Shown here: positions 19,593-28,245 of the stretch, in pieces | How positions within the stretch are numbered: the first letter of the stretch is position 1 | How the letters are laid out: the number at the start of each line of letters is the position of its first letter | Source: Streptococcus porci DSM 23759 | GTDB lineage: Bacteria; Bacillota; Bacilli; Lactobacillales; Streptococcaceae | Direction: 5' to 3' | DNA: 64,000 nt | Assembly (NCBI RefSeq): GCF_000423765.1 | Contig: NZ_KE384090.1 | Span: forward strand, 127,137-191,136 | Notes under the pieces: generated by a model | Seen by the model: only the letters and a program-made list of their open reading frames with translations | The model's database searches: none | Told to the model about the DNA's origin: nothing | Translations under genes and position numbers: made by a program

Positions 19593-19765
19593 AATTTAAG
19601 ATACTAAGGGGCATTCCGCCAATGATAAATCAGGTAGAAAAATAGGTAATCCTCCGATGATGCTTGCATCTAGGAAAGATTAATCATTTTTCATAGTGGT
19701 ATATCCCCATGTTCAGTTAAACACTTAACTAAACTACTCCTTTCATTTTTACTTTTAACAGTGAT
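19593..19765 (-). promoter_or_regulatory. pheT leader element, related to the pheS leader
   Basis: About 170 nt that align with the pheS leader at 21687-21860. Shared blocks on the minus strand are GAACATGGG, TCTTTCCTAGATGC, a GATGC/GCATC hairpin, TTTTTCTAC and TATCTTAAATTT before the ATG. The small hairpin just before the start differs in sequence but not in place (GGC/GCC here, TTTCGGC/GCCGAAA at pheS). Confidence 0.55.
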
Positions 19766-19783
19766 ATTCAATATCTGTTTGAT

Positions 19784-20302
19784 TTACTTCAACTTTTTTC
19801 TGAGCAACCAGTCGGTGTCGATTTTATCTTCTGAGACGACAAAGTTGTGCTCTGAGAATTTTTCAAATCCGTATTTGGCATAGAAATTCTGAGCCTTATC
19901 GTTGTGTTCCCAGACACCAAGCCAAGCCCAAGTAAAGTTTCTCTGCTCCGCTATTTCCAACGCATAGGTAAACAACTGCTTACCCAGACCATAGCCTTGA
20001 TAGGCTCGCAGGACATAAATACGCTGAATTTCAAAAGCATTTTCAAGCTCTTGTTCGGTTTGGGCAAAACCCCAATTAACCTTAAGATAACCGGCCAACT
20101 TGTCATCAACGTAAATAAAGTGGTGCTCTGACTCAGGAGACAAAAGCTCCTTAGTCAACCTTTCCAGACTATAATCATGAGCAAAAAACTCTGCCAACTG
20201 CTCAGCCGTCGTATCGTGACCAAAAGTCTCTGTATAGGTCTGAATAGCTAAGCTACGTAGTGTCCCCACCTCATCTACTCTAATTTTCGACATTGTAATC
20301 AT
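19784..20302 (-). CDS. GNAT family N-acetyltransferase
   Basis: 172-aa acetyl-CoA-dependent acetyltransferase. The core has strand 4 IQRIYVLRAYQGYGLGKQL with a Q/RxxGxG/A-type acetyl-CoA loop (QGYGLG, about residues 101-106), followed by WLGVWEHNDKAQNFYAKYGF, the usual GNAT closing motif. The substrate (small amine or protein N-terminus) cannot be read. AGGAG lies 7 nt before the ATG at 20302; a second ATG is three codons in. It sits between pheS and pheT, as I recall in pneumococcus. Confidence 0.88.
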   Translation of the reverse strand: MITMSKIRVDEVGTLRSLAIQTYTETFGHDTTAEQLAEFFAHDYSLERLTKELLSPESEHHFIYVDDKLAGYLKVNWGFAQTEQELENAFEIQRIYVLRAYQGYGLGKQLFTYALEIAEQRNFTWAWLGVWEHNDKAQNFYAKYGFEKFSEHNFVVSEDKIDTDWLLRKKLK

Positions 20303-20641
20303 GACAATACTCCTTTACCATTTTTTCGGATTAGCTTATCGACAACTTCACAATCTAACTTGCTCAGATATGACACAGTTAAAATTTCAATAGCACTCTT
20401 CAAGGCCAATGTTCGACCGAAGCTTTCAATATTCTAGAAAGTCACATGCCCTAAACGTAGCCAGGCGATGAATTTCACAGAATATCAATTTAGCTTTTGC
20501 CAAGTCCTAGCCAGTAGGCTAAGTTCATTAGCGGGTTTCACTCGTAATGTGTCATACTCAGAGCGACGGTAAGTGAGCTAGCAAGTTACCATGGCAACTA
20601 GCCTTGTATCATTAGCGAGCTCCACTCGCAAGAATATTTGC
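20303..20641. other. 339-bp gene-free stretch with short palindromic repeats
   Basis: No complete gene. Two imperfect copies of CATTAGCGRGYTYCACTCG (20526-20549 and 20610-20633) each form GCGAG/CTCGC-like palindromes, and a CTAG-flanked palindrome lies between them. On the minus strand an open 46-codon frame without ATG (about 20301-20440, reading ALKSAIEILTVSYLSKLDCE) ends in a TGA overlapping the acetyltransferase start. It looks like a coding remnant. Confidence 0.35.
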
Positions 20642-21685
20642 TCATTTGAATTGCTCAGAGAAGCGCACATCACCAAGATAGAAGCCCCGAATGTCTGTGA
20701 TTCCATGACGAAGCATGGCGATACGCTCTTGTCCCATACCAAAGGCAAAACCTGAGTACTCTTCTGAATCTACGCCAGACATCTCAAGAACCTGCGGGTG
20801 AACCATACCGGCACCAAGAATTTCAATCCAACCAGTCTTCTTACAAATATTACAGCCGTCACCACCACACTTGAAGCATGACACGTCAACCTCCACGGAT
20901 GGTTCAGTAAATGGAAAGTAAGAAGGACGAAGACGTATCTTACGGTCTTCACCAAACATTTTCTTACTAATCATCTCAAGGGTTCCTTTAAGGTCACCCA
21001 TGGAAATGTTTTTACCAACAACCAAACCTTCGATTTGGTGGAACTGGTGGGAGTGAGTGGCATCATCCGTGTCACGACGAAACACGCGCCCTGGTGAAAT
21101 CATTTTCAAAGGTCCTTTTGAAAAATCATGCTGATCAAGCGTGCGCGCCTGAACTGGAGAGGTATGCGTACGAAGCAAGATGTCTTCAGTAATATAGAAA
21201 GTGTCCTGCATATCACGCGCTGGGTGATCTTTAGGCAAGTTCATGCGCTCAAAGTTGTAATAATCCTTCTCAACCTCAAAACCATCAACCACTTGGAACC
21301 CCATACCAAGGAAAATATCCTCGATTTCCTCTGAAGTCTGGGTCAAAACATGGCGATTGCCCAACTTCATCTGACGCCCTGGAAGCGTCACATCAAGGCT
21401 TTCATTTTCTAGCTGAGCCTGAATCTTAGCCTCTTCGACCAGCCTTGCGGTTTCATCAAAAGCCGCATTTAAAATATCGCGTACTTCATTGACCTGCTTA
21501 CCAACAACTGGTTTCAGTTCATTTGGCAGGTCTTTGAGCCCCTTCAAAAGATCCGTCAAAGACCCCTTTTTACCTAGAACAGCGACACGCAAGTCTTGCA
21601 ATTCCTTGACGTGATTGCCATTCATTTCCTTTAACTTAGCCTGAGTTGAAAGCTTCAACTCCTCTAACTGTGCCTGTAAATCCAT
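20642..21685 (-). CDS. pheS: phenylalanine--tRNA ligase alpha subunit
   Basis: Catalytic chain (347 aa) that forms phenylalanyl-adenylate and charges tRNA-Phe. The N-terminal coiled coil (1-85, [19 protein letters not shown]) is followed by the class II core: motif 2 [19 protein letters not shown] (about 210-228) and motif 3 [17 protein letters not shown] (about 315). A CxxC cluster ([17 protein letters not shown]) is typical of the Gram-positive form. It is controlled by an upstream T-box. The start is preceded by TATCTTAAATT, with no clear Shine-Dalgarno sequence. Confidence 0.97.
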   Translation of the reverse strand: MDLQAQLEELKLSTQAKLKEMNGNHVKELQDLRVAVLGKKGSLTDLLKGLKDLPNELKPVVGKQVNEVRDILNAAFDETARLVEEAKIQAQLENESLDVTLPGRQMKLGNRHVLTQTSEEIEDIFLGMGFQVVDGFEVEKDYYNFERMNLPKDHPARDMQDTFYITEDILLRTHTSPVQARTLDQHDFSKGPLKMISPGRVFRRDTDDATHSHQFHQIEGLVVGKNISMGDLKGTLEMISKKMFGEDRKIRLRPSYFPFTEPSVEVDVSCFKCGGDGCNICKKTGWIEILGAGMVHPQVLEMSGVDSEEYSGFAFGMGQERIAMLRHGITDIRGFYLGDVRFSEQFK

Positions 21686-21686
21686 A

Positions 21687-21860
21687 ATTTAAGATACAAA
21701 GGGACCTTTCGGCTTGCCGAAACATGCTGTAGAAAAAGAGGAAATCTAACAAAGATGCCCTAGCATCTAGAAAGACTTATCTTTTTTCCTAGGCATTTAA
21801 TCCCATGTTCAGTTCAGCTATCTCACTAAACCAAACCATCCTTTCCTTTAGTTTTGTCTT
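21687..21860 (-). promoter_or_regulatory. pheS leader element, related to the pheT leader
   Basis: Lies between the T-box terminator and pheS. It shares the ordered blocks listed for 19593-19765, including an AGATGC/GCATCT hairpin and a TTTCGGC/GCCGAAA hairpin ending about 18 nt before the ATG. No conserved upstream peptide is encoded in both copies. Confidence 0.55.
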
Positions 21861-21882
21861 TTATCTGAATAGATAGACAAAG

Positions 21883-22080
21883 AAAAAAGCATGCCAAAAC
21901 TCCATAAGCGGAGCGTTGACACGCGGTACCATCCGTTTTTCATCTACTAAAGCAGACCTTAATTCTCGTCTTGTCACTGAGTGAATTCACCAAACTTTCA
22001 TCCAAGGAGCTTCCAGTCCACGGCTCCCATTCCCTGACAACTTCCATAAGGCTACTAGTCTCAAAAGACACTATTCAATT
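21883..22080 (-). promoter_or_regulatory. T-box leader (tRNA-Phe responsive) of pheS
   Basis: The T-box core GGATGGTACCGCG lies at 21934-21922. The terminator stem GTCAACGCTCC/GGAGTTTTGGC (21920-21893) with T6 follows at once, and a stem I region lies upstream with a TTC triplet (GAATTCACTC, about 21985) as candidate Phe specifier. Uncharged tRNA-Phe pairing with the T-box favours the antiterminator. The pattern is diagnostic; exact specifier placement is inferred. Confidence 0.9.
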
Positions 22081-22086
22081 ACTGCT

Positions 22087-22115
22087 ATTCTATCAAAAAA
22101 TAGCAGAGCTGGCAA
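22087..22115 (-). promoter_or_regulatory. pheS T-box promoter (TTGCCA-17-TAGAAT)
   Basis: TTGCCA at 22115-22110, 17-nt spacer, TAGAAT at 22092-22087 on the minus strand, placing the start near 22080, just ahead of the T-box leader. Confidence 0.75.
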
Positions 22116-22223
22116 ATACGATATTCACAAAAATAAAAATTTCCTACTAACTATTAATCCTCAAAGTAATTTATAGTTTATATTCGACGAAAAAATCTTT
22201 TCACTTAAGCCTCATATCTTAGA

Positions 22224-22253
22224 TTATTAGTAATAGCAGAATATTACTAATAA
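22224..22253 (-). terminator. possible terminator of the polysaccharide operon
   Basis: Perfect 12-bp inverted repeat TTATTAGTAATA / TATTACTAATAA about 25 nt after the galE stop. The stem is AT-rich with only a weak T tract, so efficiency is doubtful. The rest of 22116-22277 shows nothing else. Confidence 0.4.
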
Positions 22254-22277
22254 CTTATACCAGCAGATTTTAGTAGC

Positions 22278-23291
22278 TTACTCGAAACCATTTGGATGTT
22301 TACTCTGCCATCTCCAGGCATCTTCACACATTCTCTGAATGTCAAATTGAGCTTCCCAATTTAATTCTTCTTTAGCCTTTGAAGCATCCGCATAACAGGT
22401 CGCAATATCACCAGCTCTGCGTGGTAAAATCTGATATGGAATAGATTTTCCAACGACATTTGACATAGCTTGAATCATCTCAAAAACTGAATAGCCTTTA
22501 CCTGTTCCTAAATTATAAATAGATAATCCACTATCTGGAACTAACTTCTGAAGAGCAGCAACATGGCCCTTGGCTAAATCAACAACATGGATATAATCAC
22601 GAACTCCAGTACCATCCACTGTCTCATAGTCATCACCAAAAACACCGACTTGCTCAAGTTTACCAACAGCAACTTGAGTAATATAAGGTAGTAAATTATT
22701 CGGAACTCCTCTTGGATCTTCACCCAAATCTCCTGACTCGTGAGCACCAATTGGGTTAAAATAGCGGAGCAAAACAATATTCCATTCTTGATCTGAATGG
22801 TATAGGTCAGTTAAAATTTCTTCCAACATTAACTTGGTACGTCCATAAGGATTGGTAACCGATAAAGGAAAATCTTCTTGAATTGGAACAGTATGAGGAT
22901 TTCCATAAACAGTTGCTGATGACGAAAAGATAATATTCTTACAGTCAAAACTTTTCATTACCTTAAGTAAATTAACAGTACCAGAAATATTATTATCATA
23001 ATAATCCAAAGGGATAACAGAGGACTCACCCACTGCCTTTAATCCAGCAAAATGAATCACCCCATCTATCTTATGTGTCTGAAAAATAGAAACTAAATCA
23101 GACTCATAACGAATATCACCTTGATAAAAAGTAACACTCTTCCCGGTAACTTCTTCAACAACTTTTAAACTCTTTGAACTACTATTTCTAAGGTTATCTA
23201 AAATAATAACCCCATGACCAGCATTCAACAATTCAATACAAGTGTGGGAACCAATAAAACCAGCTCCGCCAGTAACTAAAATAGTTGACAT
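22278..23291 (-). CDS. galE: UDP-glucose 4-epimerase
   Basis: Interconverts UDP-Glc and UDP-Gal. 337 aa, extended SDR fold: NAD-binding GGAGFIGSH at residues 8-16, catalytic YxxxK as YGRTKL (about 148-153) with SSSATVYG upstream, and the substrate-binding region NPIGAHESGDLGEDP. It is the last gene of the polysaccharide operon and supplies UDP-Gal, the substrate of the mutase at the operon's other end. The codon pattern is more streptococcal than the operon core. Confidence 0.95.
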   Translation of the reverse strand: MSTILVTGGAGFIGSHTCIELLNAGHGVIILDNLRNSSSKSLKVVEEVTGKSVTFYQGDIRYESDLVSIFQTHKIDGVIHFAGLKAVGESSVIPLDYYDNNISGTVNLLKVMKSFDCKNIIFSSSATVYGNPHTVPIQEDFPLSVTNPYGRTKLMLEEILTDLYHSDQEWNIVLLRYFNPIGAHESGDLGEDPRGVPNNLLPYITQVAVGKLEQVGVFGDDYETVDGTGVRDYIHVVDLAKGHVAALQKLVPDSGLSIYNLGTGKGYSVFEMIQAMSNVVGKSIPYQILPRRAGDIATCYADASKAKEELNWEAQFDIQRMCEDAWRWQSKHPNGFE

Positions 23292-23334
23292 TAGATTTCT
23301 CCTAGCATAGTGTTAAAAACAAAAAACAACAAGA

Positions 23335-24546
23335 TTAATCTCTTCTAAAAATATCCCTTGTATAAACCTTATCAGAGACATTATCCAAATCATTACTATA
23401 ACGATTAGCAATAATAGCATTACTTACTGCTTTAAATTTTTCCAAATCATTAATAACATCACTTCCAAAAAATTGACTTCCATCTTCAAGACTAGGTTCA
23501 AAAATAATAACTTTAACACCTTTGGCCTTAATACGCTTCATGACACCTTGGATAGAACTTTGACGGAAGTTATCGCTATTACTCTTCATCGTAAGACGAT
23601 AAACTCCAATCGTTATCTCTTGAGCATTACTTTCATCAAAATCAGCTATAGTAAGAACACGATCCGCTATATAATCCTTACGTGTACGATTACTTTCTAC
23701 AATAGCTGTCATCATATTTTGAGGTACATCTGAATAATTGGCTAGTAACTGCTTCGTATCTTTGGGAAGGCAATAACCGCCGTATCCAAACGAAGGATTA
23801 TTGTAATGAGAACCAATACGGGGATCCAAACCAACACCATCAATAATTTGCTGTGTATCCAACCCCTTAGACTCAGCATAGGTATCTAATTCATTAAAAT
23901 AAGAAACACGAAGAGCTAAATACGTATTAGCAAAAAGCTTGACCGCCTCTGCCTCTGTAAATCCCATAATCAATACTGGCGTATCGTCATCTAAAGATTG
24001 CTCTTTAAGTAACTCGGCAAATAGTTGGGCTTTGTCTGTTAGCTCTTTATCAGATAGATCAGTACCAACAATAATACGTGACGGATGCAAATTATCTTCC
24101 AATGCTTTTGACTCACGTAAAAACTCTGGGCTAAAGATGATGCGGTTAGTCTTGTATTTATCACGAACATGAGAAGTATAGCCAACTGGAATTGTTGACT
24201 TGATTACCATAATCGCACGTTCATTAACGGACAATACCTTTTCTATTACTGTTTCTACTGCAGACGTATCAAAGAAGTTTTTCTTACTGTCATAATTTGT
24301 AGGTGCAGCAATAATGACAAAATCAGCATCTCTATAAGCCTCATCTGCATCTAAAGTTGCAATCAAGTTTAACTCTTTATCCGCAAAATATTCCTCAATC
24401 TTATCATCTTGAATTGGAGATTGACGTTTATTAATCATCTCAACCTTTTTAGGAATAATATCCACTGCAACAACTTCATGATTCTGTGACAATAAAGTTG
24501 CTAATGACAGACCCACATAGCCTGTTCCTGCTACTGCAATTTTCAT
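23335..24546 (-). CDS. ugd: UDP-glucose 6-dehydrogenase
   Basis: Oxidises UDP-Glc to UDP-glucuronate with two NAD+. 403 aa: N-terminal Rossmann [15 protein letters not shown] (7-21), helical dimer core, and the catalytic Cys in [14 protein letters not shown] (about 260), with a C-terminal UDP-binding domain. It lies between the uronate 4-epimerase and galE, giving a route from UDP-Glc to UDP-GlcA and on to UDP-GalA. Confidence 0.95.
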   Translation of the reverse strand: MKIAVAGTGYVGLSLATLLSQNHEVVAVDIIPKKVEMINKRQSPIQDDKIEEYFADKELNLIATLDADEAYRDADFVIIAAPTNYDSKKNFFDTSAVETVIEKVLSVNERAIMVIKSTIPVGYTSHVRDKYKTNRIIFSPEFLRESKALEDNLHPSRIIVGTDLSDKELTDKAQLFAELLKEQSLDDDTPVLIMGFTEAEAVKLFANTYLALRVSYFNELDTYAESKGLDTQQIIDGVGLDPRIGSHYNNPSFGYGGYCLPKDTKQLLANYSDVPQNMMTAIVESNRTRKDYIADRVLTIADFDESNAQEITIGVYRLTMKSNSDNFRQSSIQGVMKRIKAKGVKVIIFEPSLEDGSQFFGSDVINDLEKFKAVSNAIIANRYSNDLDNVSDKVYTRDIFRRD

Positions 24547-24582
24547 AAGATTTCTCCAAATTTCATTAACTATATTGTTTAT

Positions 24583-25641
24583 TTAATTATAAAATTCTTT
24601 ATACCATTCTGCAAATTTTCTTAAACCCTCGCGAATTCCAATCTTTGGTGTAAATCCATAATCCTTCTCAAGAGCTTCACTGTCCGCATAGGTTACCGGG
24701 ACATCACCAGGCTGCATACCAACCAGTTCCTTATGAGAATCAAAATCATAGTACTCTGGAAGCACACCTGCTCGAACTAATTCTTCCTGGAGTGTGTTGA
24801 TATAATCCAGAAGATTCTCCGGCGTTCCACCACCGATGTTGTAGACAGCGTACGGAGGTAAAGGCAATCCATCCTCCCCGTTAGATTTCTCAGGTGCTCC
24901 TCCCATAACACGGATCAAACCTTCCACAATATCATCAATATATGTAAAGTCTCGCTTACAATTTCCATAATTGAATATCTGAATAGTTTCTCCCTTTAGC
25001 AAGCGTTTTGTAGCACTATAGTAGAACATGTCCGGTCTTCCCATAGGACCATACACAGTAAAAAATCTCAGTCCTGTGGAGGGAATGTTGTAGAGTTTAC
25101 TATAGGCATGTGCCAGTAACTCGTTAGATTTTTTTGTCGCTGCATAGAGAGAAACCGGGTTATCTACTTTATCATCAGTAGAGAACGGTACTTTTTTGTT
25201 ACCACCATATACTGAGGAAGAACTTGCATAGACAAGATGTTTAACCGGATTATGGCGACAAGCTTCAAGAAGATTATAAAAACCGATAAGGTTTGATTCG
25301 ATATATACATCAGGATGATCAATGGAATAACGAACACCAGCCTGAGCAGCGAGATTGACTACAATGTCAAAGTGATGCGTACTGAATAGCTCATCCACCA
25401 AAAATTTATCCGCTATAGATCCACGAATAAATGTATATTTCCCATTCATATCAGCTTCATCTAGCTTTCTCAGTCTTTCCTCTTTCAGTTCAACCTCATA
25501 GTAATCATTAAGATTATCAAGGCCTATTACATTAGATGTAGGGTAATCACGTAAAAGTCGTGTTACTAATGCTGCTCCAATAAAACCTGCTGTCCCAGTC
25601 ACGAGTATTGTTTTATTATTTAAATCAATTTTAGTTTTCAT
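24583..25641 (-). CDS. UDP-glucuronate 4-epimerase
   Basis: Extended SDR epimerase of 352 aa resembling Cap1J/CapI enzymes. NAD-binding GTAGFIGAALVTRLL (15-29), SSSSVYG and catalytic YAATKKSNE (about 165), and FFTVYGPMGRPDMFYY, typical of the UDP-GlcA 4-epimerase group. Expected product is UDP-galacturonate. It precedes ugd, which makes its substrate. A 209-nt AT-rich gap (25642-25850) separates it from the transporter gene upstream; I see no gene there and only weak promoter-like sequence, and it may mark a cassette junction. Confidence 0.88.
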   Translation of the reverse strand: MKTKIDLNNKTILVTGTAGFIGAALVTRLLRDYPTSNVIGLDNLNDYYEVELKEERLRKLDEADMNGKYTFIRGSIADKFLVDELFSTHHFDIVVNLAAQAGVRYSIDHPDVYIESNLIGFYNLLEACRHNPVKHLVYASSSSVYGGNKKVPFSTDDKVDNPVSLYAATKKSNELLAHAYSKLYNIPSTGLRFFTVYGPMGRPDMFYYSATKRLLKGETIQIFNYGNCKRDFTYIDDIVEGLIRVMGGAPEKSNGEDGLPLPPYAVYNIGGGTPENLLDYINTLQEELVRAGVLPEYYDFDSHKELVGMQPGDVPVTYADSEALEKDYGFTPKIGIREGLRKFAEWYKEFYN

Positions 25642-25850
25642 TATAAGTTCCCTTTTTCATTATTATCTTGCTAGTGTATATTTTTCCTCATCAAGAATTT
25701 TGACATTGACTAAAAATAAATTGGTAATACTAATACAATCCTTGGATAATAGCTTTTTCTATATATCGTTCTATTATATATATAATCTGAACACATCAGC
25801 TAAAATTTCATCTATACACACCATCAAATCATTTTAATCGCACTATATTT

Positions 25851-27383
25851 TTAATTATTTTTCTTTTTACTATCTTCCACATAATTCTTAATATCTTTCA
25901 TGAATCCCCAGATCATAATAATCATGATAATACCAATTGGAAATGCTGAAATAATACTAATACTCTGAATGTTATTCATTGAACTCTCAGAGAACACTAG
26001 TGCAATCGGAAGTATGATAAGAAGAATACACCACATCAAAGATACCAACTTGTGAGGCTGCTCATTCTCTCCTAGCTTTCTATAACTGTAGCAAGCTGCA
26101 GTATATGCGATTGAATCAAAGGATGTTGCATAGAAAGCAATCATACAAAACATAGTAACCACAAGAATGAACTTAGCTGCAGGTATTGTGTTGATGATAT
26201 TAAGAATCAAGCCATAAAGATCACCATCAGCTGCATATTGAGCTATAAAATCTGCTCCACCACTTACCTGTAAGCCGAGTCCATAATTACCGAGTACAAT
26301 AAAGCTTACAATTGTTGAACCTACACCGAAAACATAGCCACCAAGGATGGTCTGTTTAATAGTTCTACCTCTTGAAATGTTACCTATAAAGAATGGAGCT
26401 GCAATACACCATACCATCCAGTAAGCCCAATAATAGATTGTCCAATCTTGTGGAAAGTTACTTGTTCTTGAAGGATCTGTATAAGTACTAAGTTCGATGA
26501 AATGCTGTCCCAGCTTACCAAGACTCTGGAAGCCATTTTCAATAATAAATCTTCCTTGTCCTCCGATAATGAGCACAAAAATCAAAAGTCCAAAGAATAA
26601 ATAAATACATAGTTTTGCAAGAAAACTAATTCCTTTTAAGCCATGAAGTACTGCATATGTATAAACAGCACAAGTAATTAAAAGAATAATAATTGTAACT
26701 ACCGTACGACTGATTGTAATTCCAAAAAGATTTACAATGATTGCTGCTATTAAAGGAGTTGCGACCGAGAATGTTGTTGCAGTTCCAGCAAGTAATGCGA
26801 ATAATGCAAATAAGTCAATAATTCTACCAAGAATACCATCTGCGTGCTTCCCAATGATAGGACGACATGCTTCAGAATATCTCTGACGATTTGTCTTTTT
26901 GACATGAAGCATAAATCCGAATACTACTGCAAGTACGAGATAGAAAGCCCAAGGAATAAAGCTCCAGTGGAATAATGGGAATACTCCTGCCCATTCTGCA
27001 ATTGAACCTAACTCTTCAATGTGAGGACTGTTTGCATACATAGCCCATTCAGCAAATGAATAAAAAAGAATATCTGCTGCAAGACCGCATGTGAACATCA
27101 TACTTCCCCAAGCAAAGAAAGAATACTTAGGCTTCTCGTTTGACTCACCAAGTATAACGTTTCCATATTTTGAAAACGAAAGGAAAATAGATACAAGAAA
27201 TACTCCAAGTCCTATTACAAGATAATAAATACCTAACGTATCGCCGAAAAAGTATCGTACCTGACCAATAATGGCATTTGACTGATTTGGAAATATAAAT
27301 AATAATCTTGCCAACCCTATGATTATAATAAACGGAGCCAACATTATCAGCCAATCAATTCTACTACTCTTTAATTTATTCAT
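25851..27383 (-). CDS. BCCT family choline/betaine-type transporter
   Basis: Secondary transporter (510 aa) with about 12 membrane helices and the BCCT-type tryptophan-rich segment around residues 308-345 (DWTIYYWAYWMVWCIAAPFF). The family imports quaternary amines such as choline, betaine or carnitine with Na+ or H+. Its ATG overlaps the stop of the cytidylyltransferase gene, so it is translationally coupled to choline-activation genes. This points to choline or a related amine as cargo. It differs from the LicB-type permease of the pneumococcal lic1 locus. AT-rich codon use suggests import from a clostridial relative. Confidence 0.88.
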   Translation of the reverse strand: MNKLKSSRIDWLIMLAPFIIIIGLARLLFIFPNQSNAIIGQVRYFFGDTLGIYYLVIGLGVFLVSIFLSFSKYGNVILGESNEKPKYSFFAWGSMMFTCGLAADILFYSFAEWAMYANSPHIEELGSIAEWAGVFPLFHWSFIPWAFYLVLAVVFGFMLHVKKTNRQRYSEACRPIIGKHADGILGRIIDLFALFALLAGTATTFSVATPLIAAIIVNLFGITISRTVVTIIILLITCAVYTYAVLHGLKGISFLAKLCIYLFFGLLIFVLIIGGQGRFIIENGFQSLGKLGQHFIELSTYTDPSRTSNFPQDWTIYYWAYWMVWCIAAPFFIGNISRGRTIKQTILGGYVFGVGSTIVSFIVLGNYGLGLQVSGGADFIAQYAADGDLYGLILNIINTIPAAKFILVVTMFCMIAFYATSFDSIAYTAACYSYRKLGENEQPHKLVSLMWCILLIILPIALVFSESSMNNIQSISIISAFPIGIIMIIMIWGFMKDIKNYVEDSKKKNN

Positions 27384-28245
27384 AACATACCTCTACTTTC
27401 TGCGTTTCGTAATAGTATTTATACTTCTGATTGACTTCAAATGTAAAACCCGCTGCGGCATTGTTTTTATCCTTAAATGCTTTAACCTTTATGATTTGTT
27501 TCTCTTCTACCCCCAATTTTTTAGCCATTTTTTTTAGAATTTCTGAACGTGTATCTTTTATATAAGACTTATCAAATTCTCGAAGCTCGTCCAGAGTATC
27601 AAACTCAAAGATGAAATCTGAGGGATATTTCTTTATTTTCATATCAAGTTCGTCAATATGATCAATGTAAATTGTTTCCCATAGTTTATCTGCTGTTTCA
27701 CTCTGATCATATTCAGTTTCCAATATAGAAAGAAACTTCTTGCTAAATTTTTCAGACCAAAATACGTGGCCGAGCATCACCCAGGAATTTTTACCTCCTA
27801 CTACAACTTTTTTCATCCTTCCATCAGTATCCTCTTCAATACACCATTCGTTGGTATCACCTTGGACATAGATTGCTGAATAATAGCAATCATCAACCTC
27901 CGCTTCAAATGGGTTGTTGAAGAAGTAGTTATCGGAAGAGCAGACGTAGGAGTTTTTTAGGTAATCTTTTGCCACCCATATACTAGAGTTATTGTTTCGA
28001 GTAAGATAATCTGGATTATAAATGAGCTTAACTCCAAACTTATTTTTCAAATATTCAAACTGTTCAGACTTATATCCTGTCACTATGATTATCTCTTCAA
28101 TGCCTGCTTCTCTTAGCTGTTTAATTTGTCTTTCAATTAGAACTTCACCTTTTACTTCTATAAGAGCTTTGTGCACCTCAAATGACAAAGGAGCAAATCG
28201 ACTTGACGTTCCAGCAGCCATAATAATAGCATTATCTACCTTCAT
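27376..28245 (-). CDS. LicC-like nucleotidyltransferase with truncated kinase-like tail
   Basis: 289 aa. Residues 1-225 form a sugar/choline-phosphate nucleotidyltransferase domain: IIMAAGTSSRFAPLSFEVHK with the G-rich loop, and SSDNYFFNNPF like the LicC acceptor region. Expected reaction is CTP + phosphocholine (or phosphoethanolamine) to the CDP-alcohol. The last 60 residues (SEILKKMAKKLGVEE, then FTFEVNQKYKYYY) align with the start of the kinase domain in the neighbouring fusion protein (SDAINIIAKTLGVTTSE, then FLFTCRDKKYIMRI) and stop there. It thus looks like a kinase-less paralogue. It overlaps both neighbours. Confidence 0.82.
   Translation of the reverse strand: MKVDNAIIMAAGTSSRFAPLSFEVHKALIEVKGEVLIERQIKQLREAGIEEIIIVTGYKSEQFEYLKNKFGVKLIYNPDYLTRNNNSSIWVAKDYLKNSYVCSSDNYFFNNPFEAEVDDCYYSAIYVQGDTNEWCIEEDTDGRMKKVVVGGKNSWVMLGHVFWSEKFSKKFLSILETEYDQSETADKLWETIYIDHIDELDMKIKKYPSDFIFEFDTLDELREFDKSYIKDTRSEILKKMAKKLGVEEKQIIKVKAFKDKNNAAAGFTFEVNQKYKYYYETQKVEVCYE

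Noticed and set aside
19593-21860. Conserved upstream peptide in the pheS/pheT leaders starting at the shared ATGGG
   Set aside because: The two frames encode different 5- and 8-residue peptides without a ribosome site, and a longer frame exists in only one copy.
22224-22253. Inverted repeat as an operator for galE
   Set aside because: It lies downstream of the galE stop. A 3' end structure is more likely.
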